Shown: positions 44,751 to 53,539 of the stretch, one piece after another | Position numbering within the stretch: the first letter of the stretch is position 1 | Layout of the letters: the number at the start of each line of letters is the position of its first letter | Assembly: GCA_022414725.1 (NCBI GenBank) | Contig: CM039462.1 | Span: forward strand, 6,504,021-6,568,020 | Direction: 5' to 3' | DNA: 64,000 bases | Origin: Microglena sp. YARC | Taxonomy: Eukaryota; Chlorophyta; Chlorophyceae; Chlamydomonadales; Chlamydomonadaceae | The notes under the pieces: generated by a model | Databases searched by the model: none | What the model was told of the DNA's origin: nothing | Seen by the model: only the letters and a program-made list of their open reading frames with translations | Program-made: the position numbers and the translations under genes

Positions 44751-45428
44751 TGTTTATAAATTCTGATGATTGTTTCTTAAGTACAGGGTTTCAGTACGTA
44801 GAATCGCGAGTGCACCGCTTGAAAGTCGAAAGTCGAGTTTGCTCTCGAAGCTTCTGAGATGTTGTCGAGTCACCGGACAGGGAGAATTATCAAGCAGACT
44901 TCTGCTCGACAGAGCTATGTCGGAATTATGACAGGACACGCGGGTCCCACGGAGTGGGGCAATGGAATTGAGCTGCTGACTCACTCCCACACATACTAAA
45001 GGGGGTCTGAAGACCACGTGTCTTCTCAAGCAAGCGAACCCGGAGGCACATCACATCACATGGCGACCGACCTCTCGCATTACATGACGGCGGAACCTGT
45101 CGTGTCGAGTCGAGGCAAAGATAACAAACAACACTTGGATGAGAACCGTCTCACATTAACATATAACAAGTGGTGAACCCCCTTTCACCTCCCCACAGCG
45201 GAGAGGATCCAGTGGCACACGTCGGACATCCATCCTCGACCACATGCCGCAGTGGCGTTCTCACACACATTTAAACCCTAAACCCGTGTGTGGGTTTAGA
45301 ATACCCAAACGGAGTATAAATTCTGGGACAAATCCTTTTCCTTACACATTTTCTCAATCATCATCACGAAATATCCACTTGATAAGCAGGTCACGTCGGA
45401 GGACGAGGACGAGGAGGAGGAGATTGTG
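44751..45428. other. Gene-free stretch with hairpin repeat F
   Basis: After copy F (44890-44988) come CATGGCGACCGACCTCTCGC micro-repeats and a block (AACAAACAACACTTGGATGA) also found at 36.36 kb. A short CCCTAAACCC word at 45276 is too small to be telomeric. Confidence 0.55.
44890..44988. repeat. Dispersed hairpin repeat, copy F
   Basis: CAAGCAGACTTCTGCTCG palindrome, the stem GTCCCAC-gga-GTGGGGC (one G-T wobble), then GGAATTGAGCTGCTGACTC. Confidence 0.82.
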
Positions 45429-47213
45429 ATGCACACTCGGACCGGTATGGACGCGCTTCAGATGGACCTCGTGGTTTTGATCATGCGCCGAGCAGGCAGT
45501 TGGCAGAAGGACGGGTTCTGGATGCACGCAGGATTCATCAGTCGAGCCATGCATACTGCTTTCGCTGCTGACGCTGCCTGTGAAGCACAGGCGCTCGTGG
45601 ACAGATGTGATCATCTCAATCAGAACCCCATGAGGATAGCGTGTAAGGCCGGGCGAGCCGACGTCGTCAGAATATTGCTAAAAGATCACAACGACATCCG
45701 GGCATTGGAGTACGCCGCTGATGAAGGCCATGTGGATCTGTGCAAGCTTCTTATGGATCTGGAGTTTGCAGGCGAGCACTGCGCCAAGGCAGATGCCAAT
45801 AATGGCAAGGCACTGAGTGTCGCTGCTAAGGGAGGTCATGTGGATGTCTGCAAGGTTCTGATGAATCCTGAGTTCGCCGGCGAGAAGCACCGTGCCAAAG
45901 CTTATACATACTACAGCTACGCACTGAGGTACGCCGCTAGTGGAGGCCATCTCGATGTCTGCAAGGTTCTGATGAATCCTGAGTTCGCGGGCGAGAAGCA
46001 CCGGGCCAAGGCAGATGAAAACAACAGTGATGCACTGAGGTTCGCCGCTCGGGGAGGCTATCTGGATGTCTGCAAGATTCTGATGAATCCTGAGTTCGCG
46101 GGCGAGGAGCACCGGGCCAAGGCAAATGCCATTGACAGTCTAGCACTGATGATCGCCGCTAGTGGAGGCCATCTCGATGTCTGCAATGTTTTGATGAATC
46201 CTAAGTTCGCGGGCGAGGAGCACCGAGCCAAGGCAGATGAGAACAACAGTGATGCACTAAGTGCCGCCTCTGCTAGAGGCCATCTCGATGTCTGCAAGGT
46301 TCTGATGGATCCTGAGTTCGCAGGCGAGGAGCACCGAGCCAAAGCTGATTCATTATACAGCAAGGCACTAAGTGCCGCCGCTAGTGGAGGCCATCTCGAT
46401 GTCTGCAAGATTCTGATGAATCCTGAGTTCGCTGGCGAGGAGCACCGGGCCAAGGCAGATGACTACAACAGTGATGCACTAAGTGCCGCCGCTCGGCGAG
46501 GCTATATCGATATCTGCAAGGTTCTGATGGATCCTTTGTTAGCGGGCGAGGAGCACCGAGCCAAGGCAGATGACATTAACTGCCATGCACTGAGTTCCGC
46601 CGCTAGTGGAGGCCATCTCGATGTCTGCAAGATTCTGATGAATCCTGAGTTTGCGGGCGAGGAGCACCGGGCCAAGGCAGATGACATTAACAGCCAGGCA
46701 CTGAGGTTCGCCGCTAGTGGAGGCTATCTCGATGTCTGCAAGATTCTGATGAATCCTTTGTTCGCGGGCGAGGAGCACCGAGCCAAAGCAGATGACAATA
46801 ATAGCCAGGCACTGAGTGCCGGCGCTAAGGGAGGTCATGTGGATGTCTGCAAGATTCTGATGGATCCTTTGTTCGCGGGCGAGGAGCACCGAGCCAAGGC
46901 AGATGACGACAACAGTCAGGCACTGAGGGCCGGCGCTAAGGGAGGTCATGTGGATGTCTGCAAGGTTCTGATGGATCCTTTGTTTGCAGGCGAGGAGCAC
47001 CGAGCCAAGGCAGATGACGACAACAGTCAGGCACTGAGGGCCGGCGCTAAGGGAGGTCATGTGGATGTCTGCAAGATTCTGATGGATCCTTTGTTCGCGG
47101 GCGAGAAGCACCGAGCCAAGGCAGATGACGACAACAGTCAGGCACTGAGGGCCGGCGCTAAGGGAGGCTATCTGGATGTCTGCAAGGTTCTGATGGATTC
47201 TTTGTTACACTAG
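45429..47213 (+). CDS. Ankyrin-array protein, divergent type
   Basis: 594 residues from ATG 45429. The first ~55 residues have an F-box-like helix pattern (MDLVVLIMRRAGSWQ, GFISRAMHTAF). Then about 14 repeats of 37 residues follow: D.NS.AL..AA.GGHLDVCKILMNPEFAGEEHRAKA. The period equals that of the other two arrays, but the outer loop differs (FAGEEHRAKAD against VAGLEFRARAN), so the arrays were amplified separately after divergence. A binding scaffold is likely. The last unit ends at DSLLH followed by TAG, yet repeat-like DNA continues past it (GAGGACCACCGTGCCAAAGC), so the original protein was longer. Confidence 0.85.
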   Translation: MHTRTGMDALQMDLVVLIMRRAGSWQKDGFWMHAGFISRAMHTAFAADAACEAQALVDRCDHLNQNPMRIACKAGRADVVRILLKDHNDIRALEYAADEGHVDLCKLLMDLEFAGEHCAKADANNGKALSVAAKGGHVDVCKVLMNPEFAGEKHRAKAYTYYSYALRYAASGGHLDVCKVLMNPEFAGEKHRAKADENNSDALRFAARGGYLDVCKILMNPEFAGEEHRAKANAIDSLALMIAASGGHLDVCNVLMNPKFAGEEHRAKADENNSDALSAASARGHLDVCKVLMDPEFAGEEHRAKADSLYSKALSAAASGGHLDVCKILMNPEFAGEEHRAKADDYNSDALSAAARRGYIDICKVLMDPLLAGEEHRAKADDINCHALSSAASGGHLDVCKILMNPEFAGEEHRAKADDINSQALRFAASGGYLDVCKILMNPLFAGEEHRAKADDNNSQALSAGAKGGHVDVCKILMDPLFAGEEHRAKADDDNSQALRAGAKGGHVDVCKVLMDPLFAGEEHRAKADDDNSQALRAGAKGGHVDVCKILMDPLFAGEKHRAKADDDNSQALRAGAKGGYLDVCKVLMDSLLH

Positions 47214-47593
47214 ACGGGCGGAGGACCACCGTGCCAAAGCAGATGACATTAATAGCCATGTTTGTTTGTGAAAGATTCTCTACATTTCGATAGTTATTTT
47301 ACGTGTCCTCATGTGCAGACACATGTTTTCAGAGTCTGTTGTTTGTTAAAGATTCTCTACATTTCGACAGTTATTTTACGTGTCCTCGTGTGTAAACCAA
47401 GGAGGATTTCTCAAGCAGACCCCAGTCCGTTGACTTACTGTCTTCAGGAGATTGATACAATCTAAAAAGTACACGTCCATCCTCCATTCATCCTCACACA
47501 TACTGTACCAAGGCGGCGTATCAACAACCGCATGTACTCAAACGAAAGCCGTGTGTATCAAGCAGGCTTGGAAATGGAAAAAGTTGAGATCAC
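47214..47593. other. Gene-free stretch
   Basis: Starts with the out-of-frame rest of an ankyrin unit, then two copies of AAAGATTCTCTACATTTCGA with TTATTTTACGTGTCCTC, about 70 bp apart. A block shared with 61.0 kb (CAACCGCATGTACTCAAACG) precedes the next gene remnant. Confidence 0.6.
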
Positions 47594-48063
47594 CTACGTG
47601 CGAGGAGATTTAGCTTCGTAATAGCATGGATCGATACAGAATACACAACTGCACGAAAAACATAACAGCAAGCAGCTCCAGAATGCCCTTTTCCTGAGCG
47701 GAAGATACCCGAATAGCCTTACGTAATCGTCCATGTATTCCCATGTGTTTGCCGTGTACGTATTTTCTATCTCTACAATCTTCTTCAATCGAGCAGCATT
47801 CTGGCGTACTCAATTTTGGCACCAGATAATAGGTGGATTGTCGTTCCGTCAAACGTGAACATAGTCTTATTCATCACGTTCGATGTATGCCTGTAGTAGA
47901 ATGTCTCTTTGTACAGGTCGAGTATTTCTAAACATTTCTTGGCGTCATCCTCATTATCGAATACCACCGTTCCATGTAAAATAAAATGTTTGCCATTCCA
48001 CGTACTGCCTGAAACTGTGAAACACGCATACATGCTGGTATCCAACTTCTTGAAGTTATCCAT
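47594..48063 (-). pseudogene. MDNF-family membrane protein, one-base frameshift
   Basis: Paralogue of the intact gene at 61094-61582. The N-terminal part (MDNFKKLDTSMYACFTV...) is intact to GAKIEY, where one base is missing compared with the other copy, and the rest continues in the next frame (KKIVEIENTYTANTWEYMD, then a hydrophobic FWSCLLLCFSCSC). Apart from that it is over 90 percent alike by eye. It also lacks the five-residue insertion DPILI of the other copy. Confidence 0.8.
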
Positions 48064-48135
48064 TGTTTCTGTTTTACACAGAAGAGATAGGGTGCGCAAA
48101 GCAATATACTAGACATAGTCTTGATTTCTTATACT

Positions 48136-48257
48136 TAATGGGCGTTCCTGACTCCCGGTCGATTTTGACTAGTTGCGAAACATGGTATGGAGCGGATTTG
48201 TGATTCCTTCGATCATGTACTTCAAAAAAAACGACCGGGAGACAAGAACGCCCATTA
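48136..48257. mobile_element. MITE, ~118 bp, TA-flanked
   Basis: Termini ATGGGCGTTCCTG and CAAGAACGCCCAT are inverted, with further pairing through CGGTCGATTTT/AACGACCGG. TA on both sides fits Tc1/mariner/IS630-type insertion. It is about two-thirds the size of the related element at 51.1 kb and lacks part of its inner sequence. Confidence 0.85.
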
Positions 48258-48448
48258 TGGTTAAAACTTGAGATCGAGATGAAATCGGAAGCAATAAAGT
48301 GTTACACTCAATAATGTTAAAGTATATTGTGACAGGTCTCGGGGACCTCTCACAATCGCAAGGCTGCACTGCATGCAACTGTTGGGTCAAGGGATACCGC
48401 TTCCATTTTGCAGGGATGCGTGTTGTTGATGGGCTACAAAAAAACATG

Positions 48449-48552
48449 ATGGTGTTCCACTGCCCCGTGGGTTGCTACACCATTTGGTTACACCGTAAGG
48501 TGTGCCGTACCTCAAGAAAACGGTTTCATTTTAGTATTCCGTCGAGTGTAAC
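48449..48552 (-). repeat. MKPFS module, copy 1 (mini-ORF broken)
   Basis: On the minus strand, ACTCGACGGAATACTAAAATG leads into MKPFS and a stop; the following bases match the longer mini-ORF at 59080-59172 but in another frame. A third copy overlaps the end of the protease gene (57943-58011). Confidence 0.7.
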
Positions 48553-48657
48553 GGAAGACCTAGATTCTGTCCAGATGTACTCGGGGCCAGCCGCCTCTGG
48601 ATCCATCAGCAGCAAGCAGACATAGGCGTGACCTTCCTTTGCAGCCTCCCACAAGGC

Positions 48658-50835
48658 CTAGCTGTCGTTAGAGTTCGCCAGGGCCCTGAACTCAAGTCCA
48701 GCCACTGCTGGATCTATCAGCAGCTTGCAGACATCTGCGTGACCGTCCTTCGCAGCCTCCCGCAATGCTCTGCTTTTGACAGAGTTCGCCAGGGCCCTGA
48801 ACTCAAGTCCAGCCACCTCTGGATCCATCAGCAGCTTGCAGACATCTGCGAGACCTTCCTTGGCAGCTGCCCACAAGGCCCTGCTGTTGACAGAGTTCGC
48901 CAGGGCCCTGAACTCAAGTCCAGCCACCGCTGGATCCATGAGCAGCTTGCAGACATCTGCGTGACCTGCATTGGCACCCACAAACAAGGTCCAGCTGTCG
49001 CTAGAGTTCGCCCGGGCCCTGTACTTGAGTCCAGCTACATCTGGATCCATCAGCAGCTTGCAGACATCTGCGTGACCTTCCATTGCAGACACCACCAATG
49101 CCCAGCTTCCGCTAGAGTTCGCCTGTGCCCTGTACTCAAGTCCAGCCACAGCTGGATCCATCAGTAGCTTGCAGACATCTGCGTGGCCTTCTTTGGCAGC
49201 CGCCCCCAAGGCCCTGCTGTCGTCGGAGTTTGCCCGGGCCCTGAACTCAACTCCAGCCACCGCTGGATCCATCAGCAGCTTGCAGACATCTGCGTGACCT
49301 GCATTGGCAGCCGCCCACAATGCCCAGCTGTCGTCGGAGTTTGCCCGGGCCCTGAACTCAACTCCAGCCACCGCTGGATCCATCAGAAGCTTGCAGACAT
49401 CTGCGTGACCTACCTCCGCAGCACTCCACAAGGCCCTGCTGTCGATTGAGTTAGCCCGGGCCCTGAAATCAAGTCCAGCCACCTCTGGATCCATCAACAT
49501 CTTGCAAACATCTGCGTGACCTGCCTTGGCAGACACCCACAATGCCCTGCTGTCGCTAGAGTTCGCCCTGGCCCTGAACTCAAGTCCAGCCACCTCTGGA
49601 TCCATGAGCAGCTTGCAGACATCTGCGTGACCTTCATTGGCAGCCGTCCCCAAGGCCCTGCTGTCGTCGGAGTTTGCCCGGGCCCTGAACTCAACTCCAG
49701 CCACCGCTGGATCCATCAGCAGCTTGCAGACATCTGCGTGACCTGCATTGGCAGCCGCCCACAATGCCCAGCTGTCGTCGGAGTTTGCCAGGGCCATGTA
49801 CTCAAGTCCAGCCACCTCTGGATCCATGAGCAGCTTGCAGACATCTGCGTGGCCTTCTTTGGCAGCCGCCCACAATGCTCTGCTGTCGCTAGAGTTCGGC
49901 AGGGCCCTGAACTCAAGTCCAGCCACCACTGGATCCATGAGCAGCTTGCAGACATCGGCGTGACCTTCATTGGCAGCCGCCCACAAGGCCCTGCTGTCTC
50001 TAGAGTTCGCCAGGGCCCTGAACTCAATTCCAGCCACCGCTGGATCCATCAGCAATTTGCAGACATCTACTTGACCTTCATTGGCACACACAAACAAGGC
50101 CCTGCTGTCTCTAGAGTTCGCCAGGGCCCTGAACTCAATTCCAGCCACCTCTGGATCCATCAGCAGCTTGCAGACATCTGCGTGACCTGCATTGGCACCC
50201 ACCAACAATGCCCAGCTGTCGCTAGAGTTCGCCTGGGCCCTGAACTCGAGTCCAGCCGCCACTGGATCCATAAGCAGCTTGCAGACATCGGCGTGACCTT
50301 CCTTGGCCGCCGTCCATAAGGCCCTGCTGTCGCTAGAGTTCGCCATGGCCCTGAACTCGAGTCCAGCCTCCACTGGATCCATCAGCAGCTTGCAGACATC
50401 GGCGTGACCTTCCTTGGCGGCCGCCCATAAGGCCCTGCTGTCGCTAGAGTTCGCCTTGGCCCTGAACTCAAGTCCAGCCACCGCTGGATCCATCAGCAGC
50501 TTACAGACATCTGCGTGACCGGCCTTGGCACCCACATAGAGAAGATTGTTTTCATTTTGGTTCGCCCTAAATTGTAGGGTCCCCTGAACCTGTACAAGAG
50601 GATTGGACACCAAGCATACTGCTAGAAGGTCGGCGCGCCCCCCTTTCACCATCATCTCTCCAACGAGCTGTGGTGGTTTGATCAGTCCGGCAAGGGGCAA
50701 TCCTGAAAATCTTTTGCGCAGAGTTTTGCACACTAATACAATCTGGGGGTTGGAAGAGAATAGGGCAATACGATCAAGGATGTCACAGGGAACCGACGTT
50801 AGGAATGGAAACGATGATCGAGTGTGAGATTGCAT
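48658..50835 (-). CDS. F-box protein with 17 ankyrin-type repeats, copy 2
   Basis: 725 residues from ATG 50835 (MQSHTRSS); the frame is open further upstream, but that part is low-complexity and the start matches copy 1. F-box-like VPCDILDRIALFSSNPQIVLVC at about 12-40, then 17 repeats of 37 residues (HADVCKLLMDPAVAGLEFRA). It is clearly a paralogue of the gene at 42327, including the leader. An in-frame TAG (48658) ends it, but the same frame continues for about 43 more codons with one more repeat unit and MDPEAAGPEY, the natural end seen in copy 1, so the protein has probably lost its last repeat. Likely a host-protein binder for ubiquitin ligases. Confidence 0.87.
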   Translation of the reverse strand: MQSHTRSSFPFLTSVPCDILDRIALFSSNPQIVLVCKTLRKRFSGLPLAGLIKPPQLVGEMMVKGGRADLLAVCLVSNPLVQVQGTLQFRANQNENNLLYVGAKAGHADVCKLLMDPAVAGLEFRAKANSSDSRALWAAAKEGHADVCKLLMDPVEAGLEFRAMANSSDSRALWTAAKEGHADVCKLLMDPVAAGLEFRAQANSSDSWALLVGANAGHADVCKLLMDPEVAGIEFRALANSRDSRALFVCANEGQVDVCKLLMDPAVAGIEFRALANSRDSRALWAAANEGHADVCKLLMDPVVAGLEFRALPNSSDSRALWAAAKEGHADVCKLLMDPEVAGLEYMALANSDDSWALWAAANAGHADVCKLLMDPAVAGVEFRARANSDDSRALGTAANEGHADVCKLLMDPEVAGLEFRARANSSDSRALWVSAKAGHADVCKMLMDPEVAGLDFRARANSIDSRALWSAAEVGHADVCKLLMDPAVAGVEFRARANSDDSWALWAAANAGHADVCKLLMDPAVAGVEFRARANSDDSRALGAAAKEGHADVCKLLMDPAVAGLEYRAQANSSGSWALVVSAMEGHADVCKLLMDPDVAGLKYRARANSSDSWTLFVGANAGHADVCKLLMDPAVAGLEFRALANSVNSRALWAAAKEGLADVCKLLMDPEVAGLEFRALANSVKSRALREAAKDGHADVCKLLIDPAVAGLEFRALANSNDS

Positions 50836-51330
50836 TTCGATGAACATGTGTATATTCATGCAAGCGCACAGGATGGTATAAATAAATAATGAGTTGGGAT
50901 AAACCCTATAAACCATTGGTTGCACTTGCCTGTCGGTAGCTGTAGCGGTATCTGCAAAGCGGTAGCGGTATCTGCAAAGCGGTAGCGGTATCTGCAAGCG
51001 GTAGCAAGACACACGATGCACAAGTCGACGCCAGAAACTGAGGACGTTTTGTAAACGATCTTGTCAATACAGATATTGTCTTCACAAAACATTCAAGGAC
51101 TAATGGGCGTTCCTGCCTCCCGGCCGATTTTGACTGGTTGCGAAACATGGTATGGAGCGGAATTGTGATTCATTGGTGCTGATGTCTCAAGCTAGCGAGT
51201 CTTTCCGGAGGCTCTAAATCCTGATTAGAAATTTTAAAAAATCGGCCGGGGGACAGGAACGCCCATTGACTGTAAAAGTTACATCTTCAAAGTAGCCTGA
51301 AAATCAAAGTGCTGGCTCACATCGTGCGCA
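50836..51330. other. Gene-free stretch with MITE
   Basis: Leader of ankyrin gene 3 with TTTATTTATACCATCCTG (minus strand), three or four AGCGGTAGCGGTATCTGCAA tandem units (about 50943-51003) and the MITE at 51101-51268. Confidence 0.65.
51101..51268. mobile_element. MITE, ~165 bp, with 30-bp inverted ends
   Basis: ATGGGCGTTCCTGCCTCC and GGACAGGAACGCCCAT form inverted termini that extend through CGGCCGATTTT/AAAATCGGCCG. TA precedes it; TG, probably mutated TA, follows. The inner right part (CTCTAAATCCTGATTAGAAA) is shared with the large element at 62.45-63.38 kb. Confidence 0.88.
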
Positions 51331-51714
51331 TCAATAATCATTTCCATTGGTGCCCGCGAAGCGCACGGCATGTACACAGTGCCCTCCTGCCGACCATTCT
51401 CGGACCAGCTCCCGTGCGAGAGAGTCGTACTCGTGTCGAAACACCACCCACTTGCTCGAGGCGCCCACGTGGCTGAACCTCCTCACGGACTGGAGTTCCC
51501 CGTCGTTCCACACGTACACGTTGAGTTCCAGGTCGTCCGGCAACGCTCCGAGGGCGGCGTTCAGTGCGTGCGTCTTGCCGGTGCCCCCGGCGCCCACCAC
51601 GACCAGGCACGACTTGGCTTCGCTTAGGAGGAAGTCGAGGATGATCCGCGTCTTCTCAACGGACGTCTCGCATGTCTCGCGCATCTCTGTGTCTGACATT
51701 GGTGATTCGGACAT
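51331..51714 (-). CDS. Small P-loop ATPase-like protein
   Basis: 127 residues from ATG 51714. SCLVVVGAGGTGKTHALNAAL (residues about 35-55) is a clear Walker A with the preceding hydrophobic strand, as in SF1 helicases and ATPases of recombination or packaging. A later strand, SKWVVFRHEYDS, might serve as Walker B but is not canonical. At 127 residues it is much shorter than helicases of this type, so it is truncated or a stand-alone P-loop protein. Its promoter block with TATA-like TAGTATAAAGGG is shared with the TVpol gene, hinting at co-expression with replication genes (inference). Confidence 0.55.
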   Translation of the reverse strand: MSESPMSDTEMRETCETSVEKTRIILDFLLSEAKSCLVVVGAGGTGKTHALNAALGALPDDLELNVYVWNDGELQSVRRFSHVGASSKWVVFRHEYDSLARELVREWSAGGHCVHAVRFAGTNGNDY

Positions 51715-51729
51715 CGCGATTAAAGTAGA

Positions 51730-51779
51730 TTGTCACACACGACGTCCCTTTATACTACAGTCAACGGAATACTTAAATG
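51730..51779. promoter_or_regulatory. Bidirectional promoter module before the P-loop gene
   Basis: Minus strand: GACTGTAGTATAAAGGG about 40 bp before the P-loop ATG. Plus strand: CTACAGTCAACGGAA, then TACTTAAATG opening a 26-codon frame MHPNKRYNEATDVIV, related to the N-terminus of the small gene at 58778. Confidence 0.65.
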
Positions 51780-51862
51780 CATCCAAATAAACGGTATAAT
51801 GAGGCGACAGACGTTATAGTGGATGAACTGTTTCCATTTTTTCCTGCACACAGATAATAAGC

Positions 51863-52407
51863 ATGGACTTCACTAATACATCACCAGCTCAGCTAGGCCG
51901 CATCATCGCTGACGGAGGGCCAGACAAGAATGCTGCATTGGCTGCACTTGTCCAAACTGCTGAGCGAGCTGATGAGCGAGCTTATGAGGCAGTGCGGGTG
52001 GCGCATGCGGCTGTTGAAGCCGCAGTAGCCCTGCTGCGAAACAACAACAGGTATGATTCGCTTTGTTGTCTCTATAGCCATTTGAACAACCTAGAGAACA
52101 TCATCGACAGACTTCAACAGAGAGGAGCACAATGCTGTGATCACGATATCGACTTGGTGCAATATCGTCATTCAACCAAGTGGCCATGCCGCTCTGGTGC
52201 AGGGAGGGATTGGAAGGCAGACATGGGGGGGTTGACCCATTGCGTCATGGAGTTGTACATGATAATTGGATTAATAGGGAATGGTACGACTTTGCCTCCT
52301 GGTATCACCGGATGAGGAAGAGGCTTCAACCTGCTGCACCCACCAACGTTGCCCAAAAGCAACGATCTGCAGTCAGGATGATTATAAGGTGTGCCCACTT
52401 TATTTGA
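51863..52407 (+). CDS. Hypothetical helical protein, probable frameshift
   Basis: ATG 51863 opens a 150-codon frame. Its first 85 residues are Ala/Glu/Arg-rich and helical (ALAALVQTAERADERAYEAV, NNLENIIDRLQQRG). After a run of seven G (about 52224-52230) the neighbouring frame becomes the protein-like one (VVHDNWINREWYDFASWYH, then KRLQPAAPTNV) and stays open to 52407. A single-base change in the G run would join them into a protein of about 180 residues. No family recognised; the first part could be a four-helix or coiled-coil module. Its ATG lies about 85 bp from the promoter module. Confidence 0.4.
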
Positions 52408-52420
52408 GAACAACTGTAAG

Positions 52421-52648
52421 ATGTCTATGCCAGTTGTCTTTGTCCAATATATCCACCAAATGGGTGCTTCGATCTGTGTATACGATGACATTCCCGAGGA
52501 CATGGTCGTTCGCCTCTCTGCGGATGCGGAAAATGGAGGCGGCCAAGGATTGGTCGAGGGAAGTGCACTCATGGACGCGTTCTACAAAACGCATGGATAC
52601 GGGAAATCGGGCAGGGCGACTACAGCACAACGCCCAAATGGACGATGA
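52421..52648 (+). CDS. Hypothetical 75-residue protein
   Basis: ATG 52421, 14 bp after the previous frame. The start MSMPVVFVQYIHQMGASICVY is hydrophobic without being a clear anchor, followed by an acidic DDIPEDMVVRLSADAE. No family. Weak support beyond composition and tight spacing. Confidence 0.28.
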   Translation: MSMPVVFVQYIHQMGASICVYDDIPEDMVVRLSADAENGGGQGLVEGSALMDAFYKTHGYGKSGRATTAQRPNGR

Positions 52649-52750
52649 TCATGAACAAATGCGCAGTATTCTGCCTGAAGCAGCGTCATTAGTAGCATGT
52701 CCTTGACCAAGAACGATTTGCAGGATGAAACATATATCAGATGGAAATAA

Positions 52751-53077
52751 ATGTACGACATCGCCGTTAGAAAATTGGCGTTAAGAATGGTCGCTGACTT
52801 GGGTGTGTTAAAAACTTCTGTGTTTACGAACATCAGTCGTTCTACTCTGTGGAGATGGAAACGCTTTGGTGTAAATCGAAAACGACGTGAATTTGTAAGC
52901 AAACTTTTTGAGACGAACAAAAGAGTTGTTGAATTTTTTTATTGTCAACTCAATGCACAACCGCAAGAGGTGTTGTTGCATTTTTCAAAAGTACTCACAA
53001 TTTTACAGATAAATTTACTGATTCTTAAACAAAAAGAAAAAGCACCGGAGCGGGGAATCCAATTTAACAGTGGCTAA
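52751..53077 (+). CDS. HTH protein, possibly IS630/Tc1-type transposase head
   Basis: 108 residues from ATG 52751. KLALRMVADLGVLKTSVFTNISRSTLWRWKRFG has the helix-turn-helix look of Tc1/IS630-type transposase N-termini (compare LRRVAILANVSHMTVSMWIS in the fragment at 60.2 kb). The following residues are basic, then hydrophobic and AT-rich in codon use. No DDE catalytic domain follows in frame. It is either a decayed transposase or an independent DNA-binding protein. Confidence 0.35.
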   Translation: MYDIAVRKLALRMVADLGVLKTSVFTNISRSTLWRWKRFGVNRKRREFVSKLFETNKRVVEFFYCQLNAQPQEVLLHFSKVLTILQINLLILKQKEKAPERGIQFNSG

Positions 53078-53136
53078 AAGCGATTGCGTTCCGATGTGCG
53101 TGTGAAAAATCTTTCTTCTTCATAAAAATGCAAACA

Positions 53137-53539
53137 CTAACACGCAAAACACATACTTATTAAAGGCGAACCAATAGACCTGTTCAACTGGTATATTTCT
53201 GCCGTCAATGGCGTTCTATTTCTAAATGGTGACGTGTGTCACACCGAAATGCGACATGCTGACTATGTGATAGATAAAGAACGTTATGTGAAGCATGTTG
53301 AAATCGTAAATAAAGACAAAGCGTACAGAATCCGAAATCCTGGATGTAAAGGCCGATATATGGACTTCATACAAGTGCCATACAACACATTGTATACGCT
53401 TATAAACATGGACGCGTTCTTCGAATTGAGCCAGGAAAGAAAAGATATGCAATTACAGCTTTTAAAAAACGCGTTATACTCCGACAAATCCCCTGGCTGC
53501 ACCAGTACGCACTACAGCTGCGAAGGGTGGCAAGAGTAA
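53137..53539 (+). pseudogene. 5'-truncated unrecognised gene
   Basis: A frame open from the stop at 53137 to 53539 with protein-like text (GEPIDLFNWYISAVNGVLF, VIDKERYVKHVEIVNKDK, RYMDFIQVPYNTLYTLIN) but no ATG until position 53249. The C-terminal codons overlap the end of the PD-(D/E)XK gene on the other strand. AT-rich codon use matches the HTH frame just upstream and differs from GC-richer neighbours, so the two may have arrived together. Function unknown. Confidence 0.4.

Noticed and set aside
42747..50319. Long antisense reading frames (up to 267 codons) opposite the ankyrin arrays
   Set aside because: They are forced by the 111-bp periodic sequence, repeat in step with the sense protein and have no start context or motif of their own.
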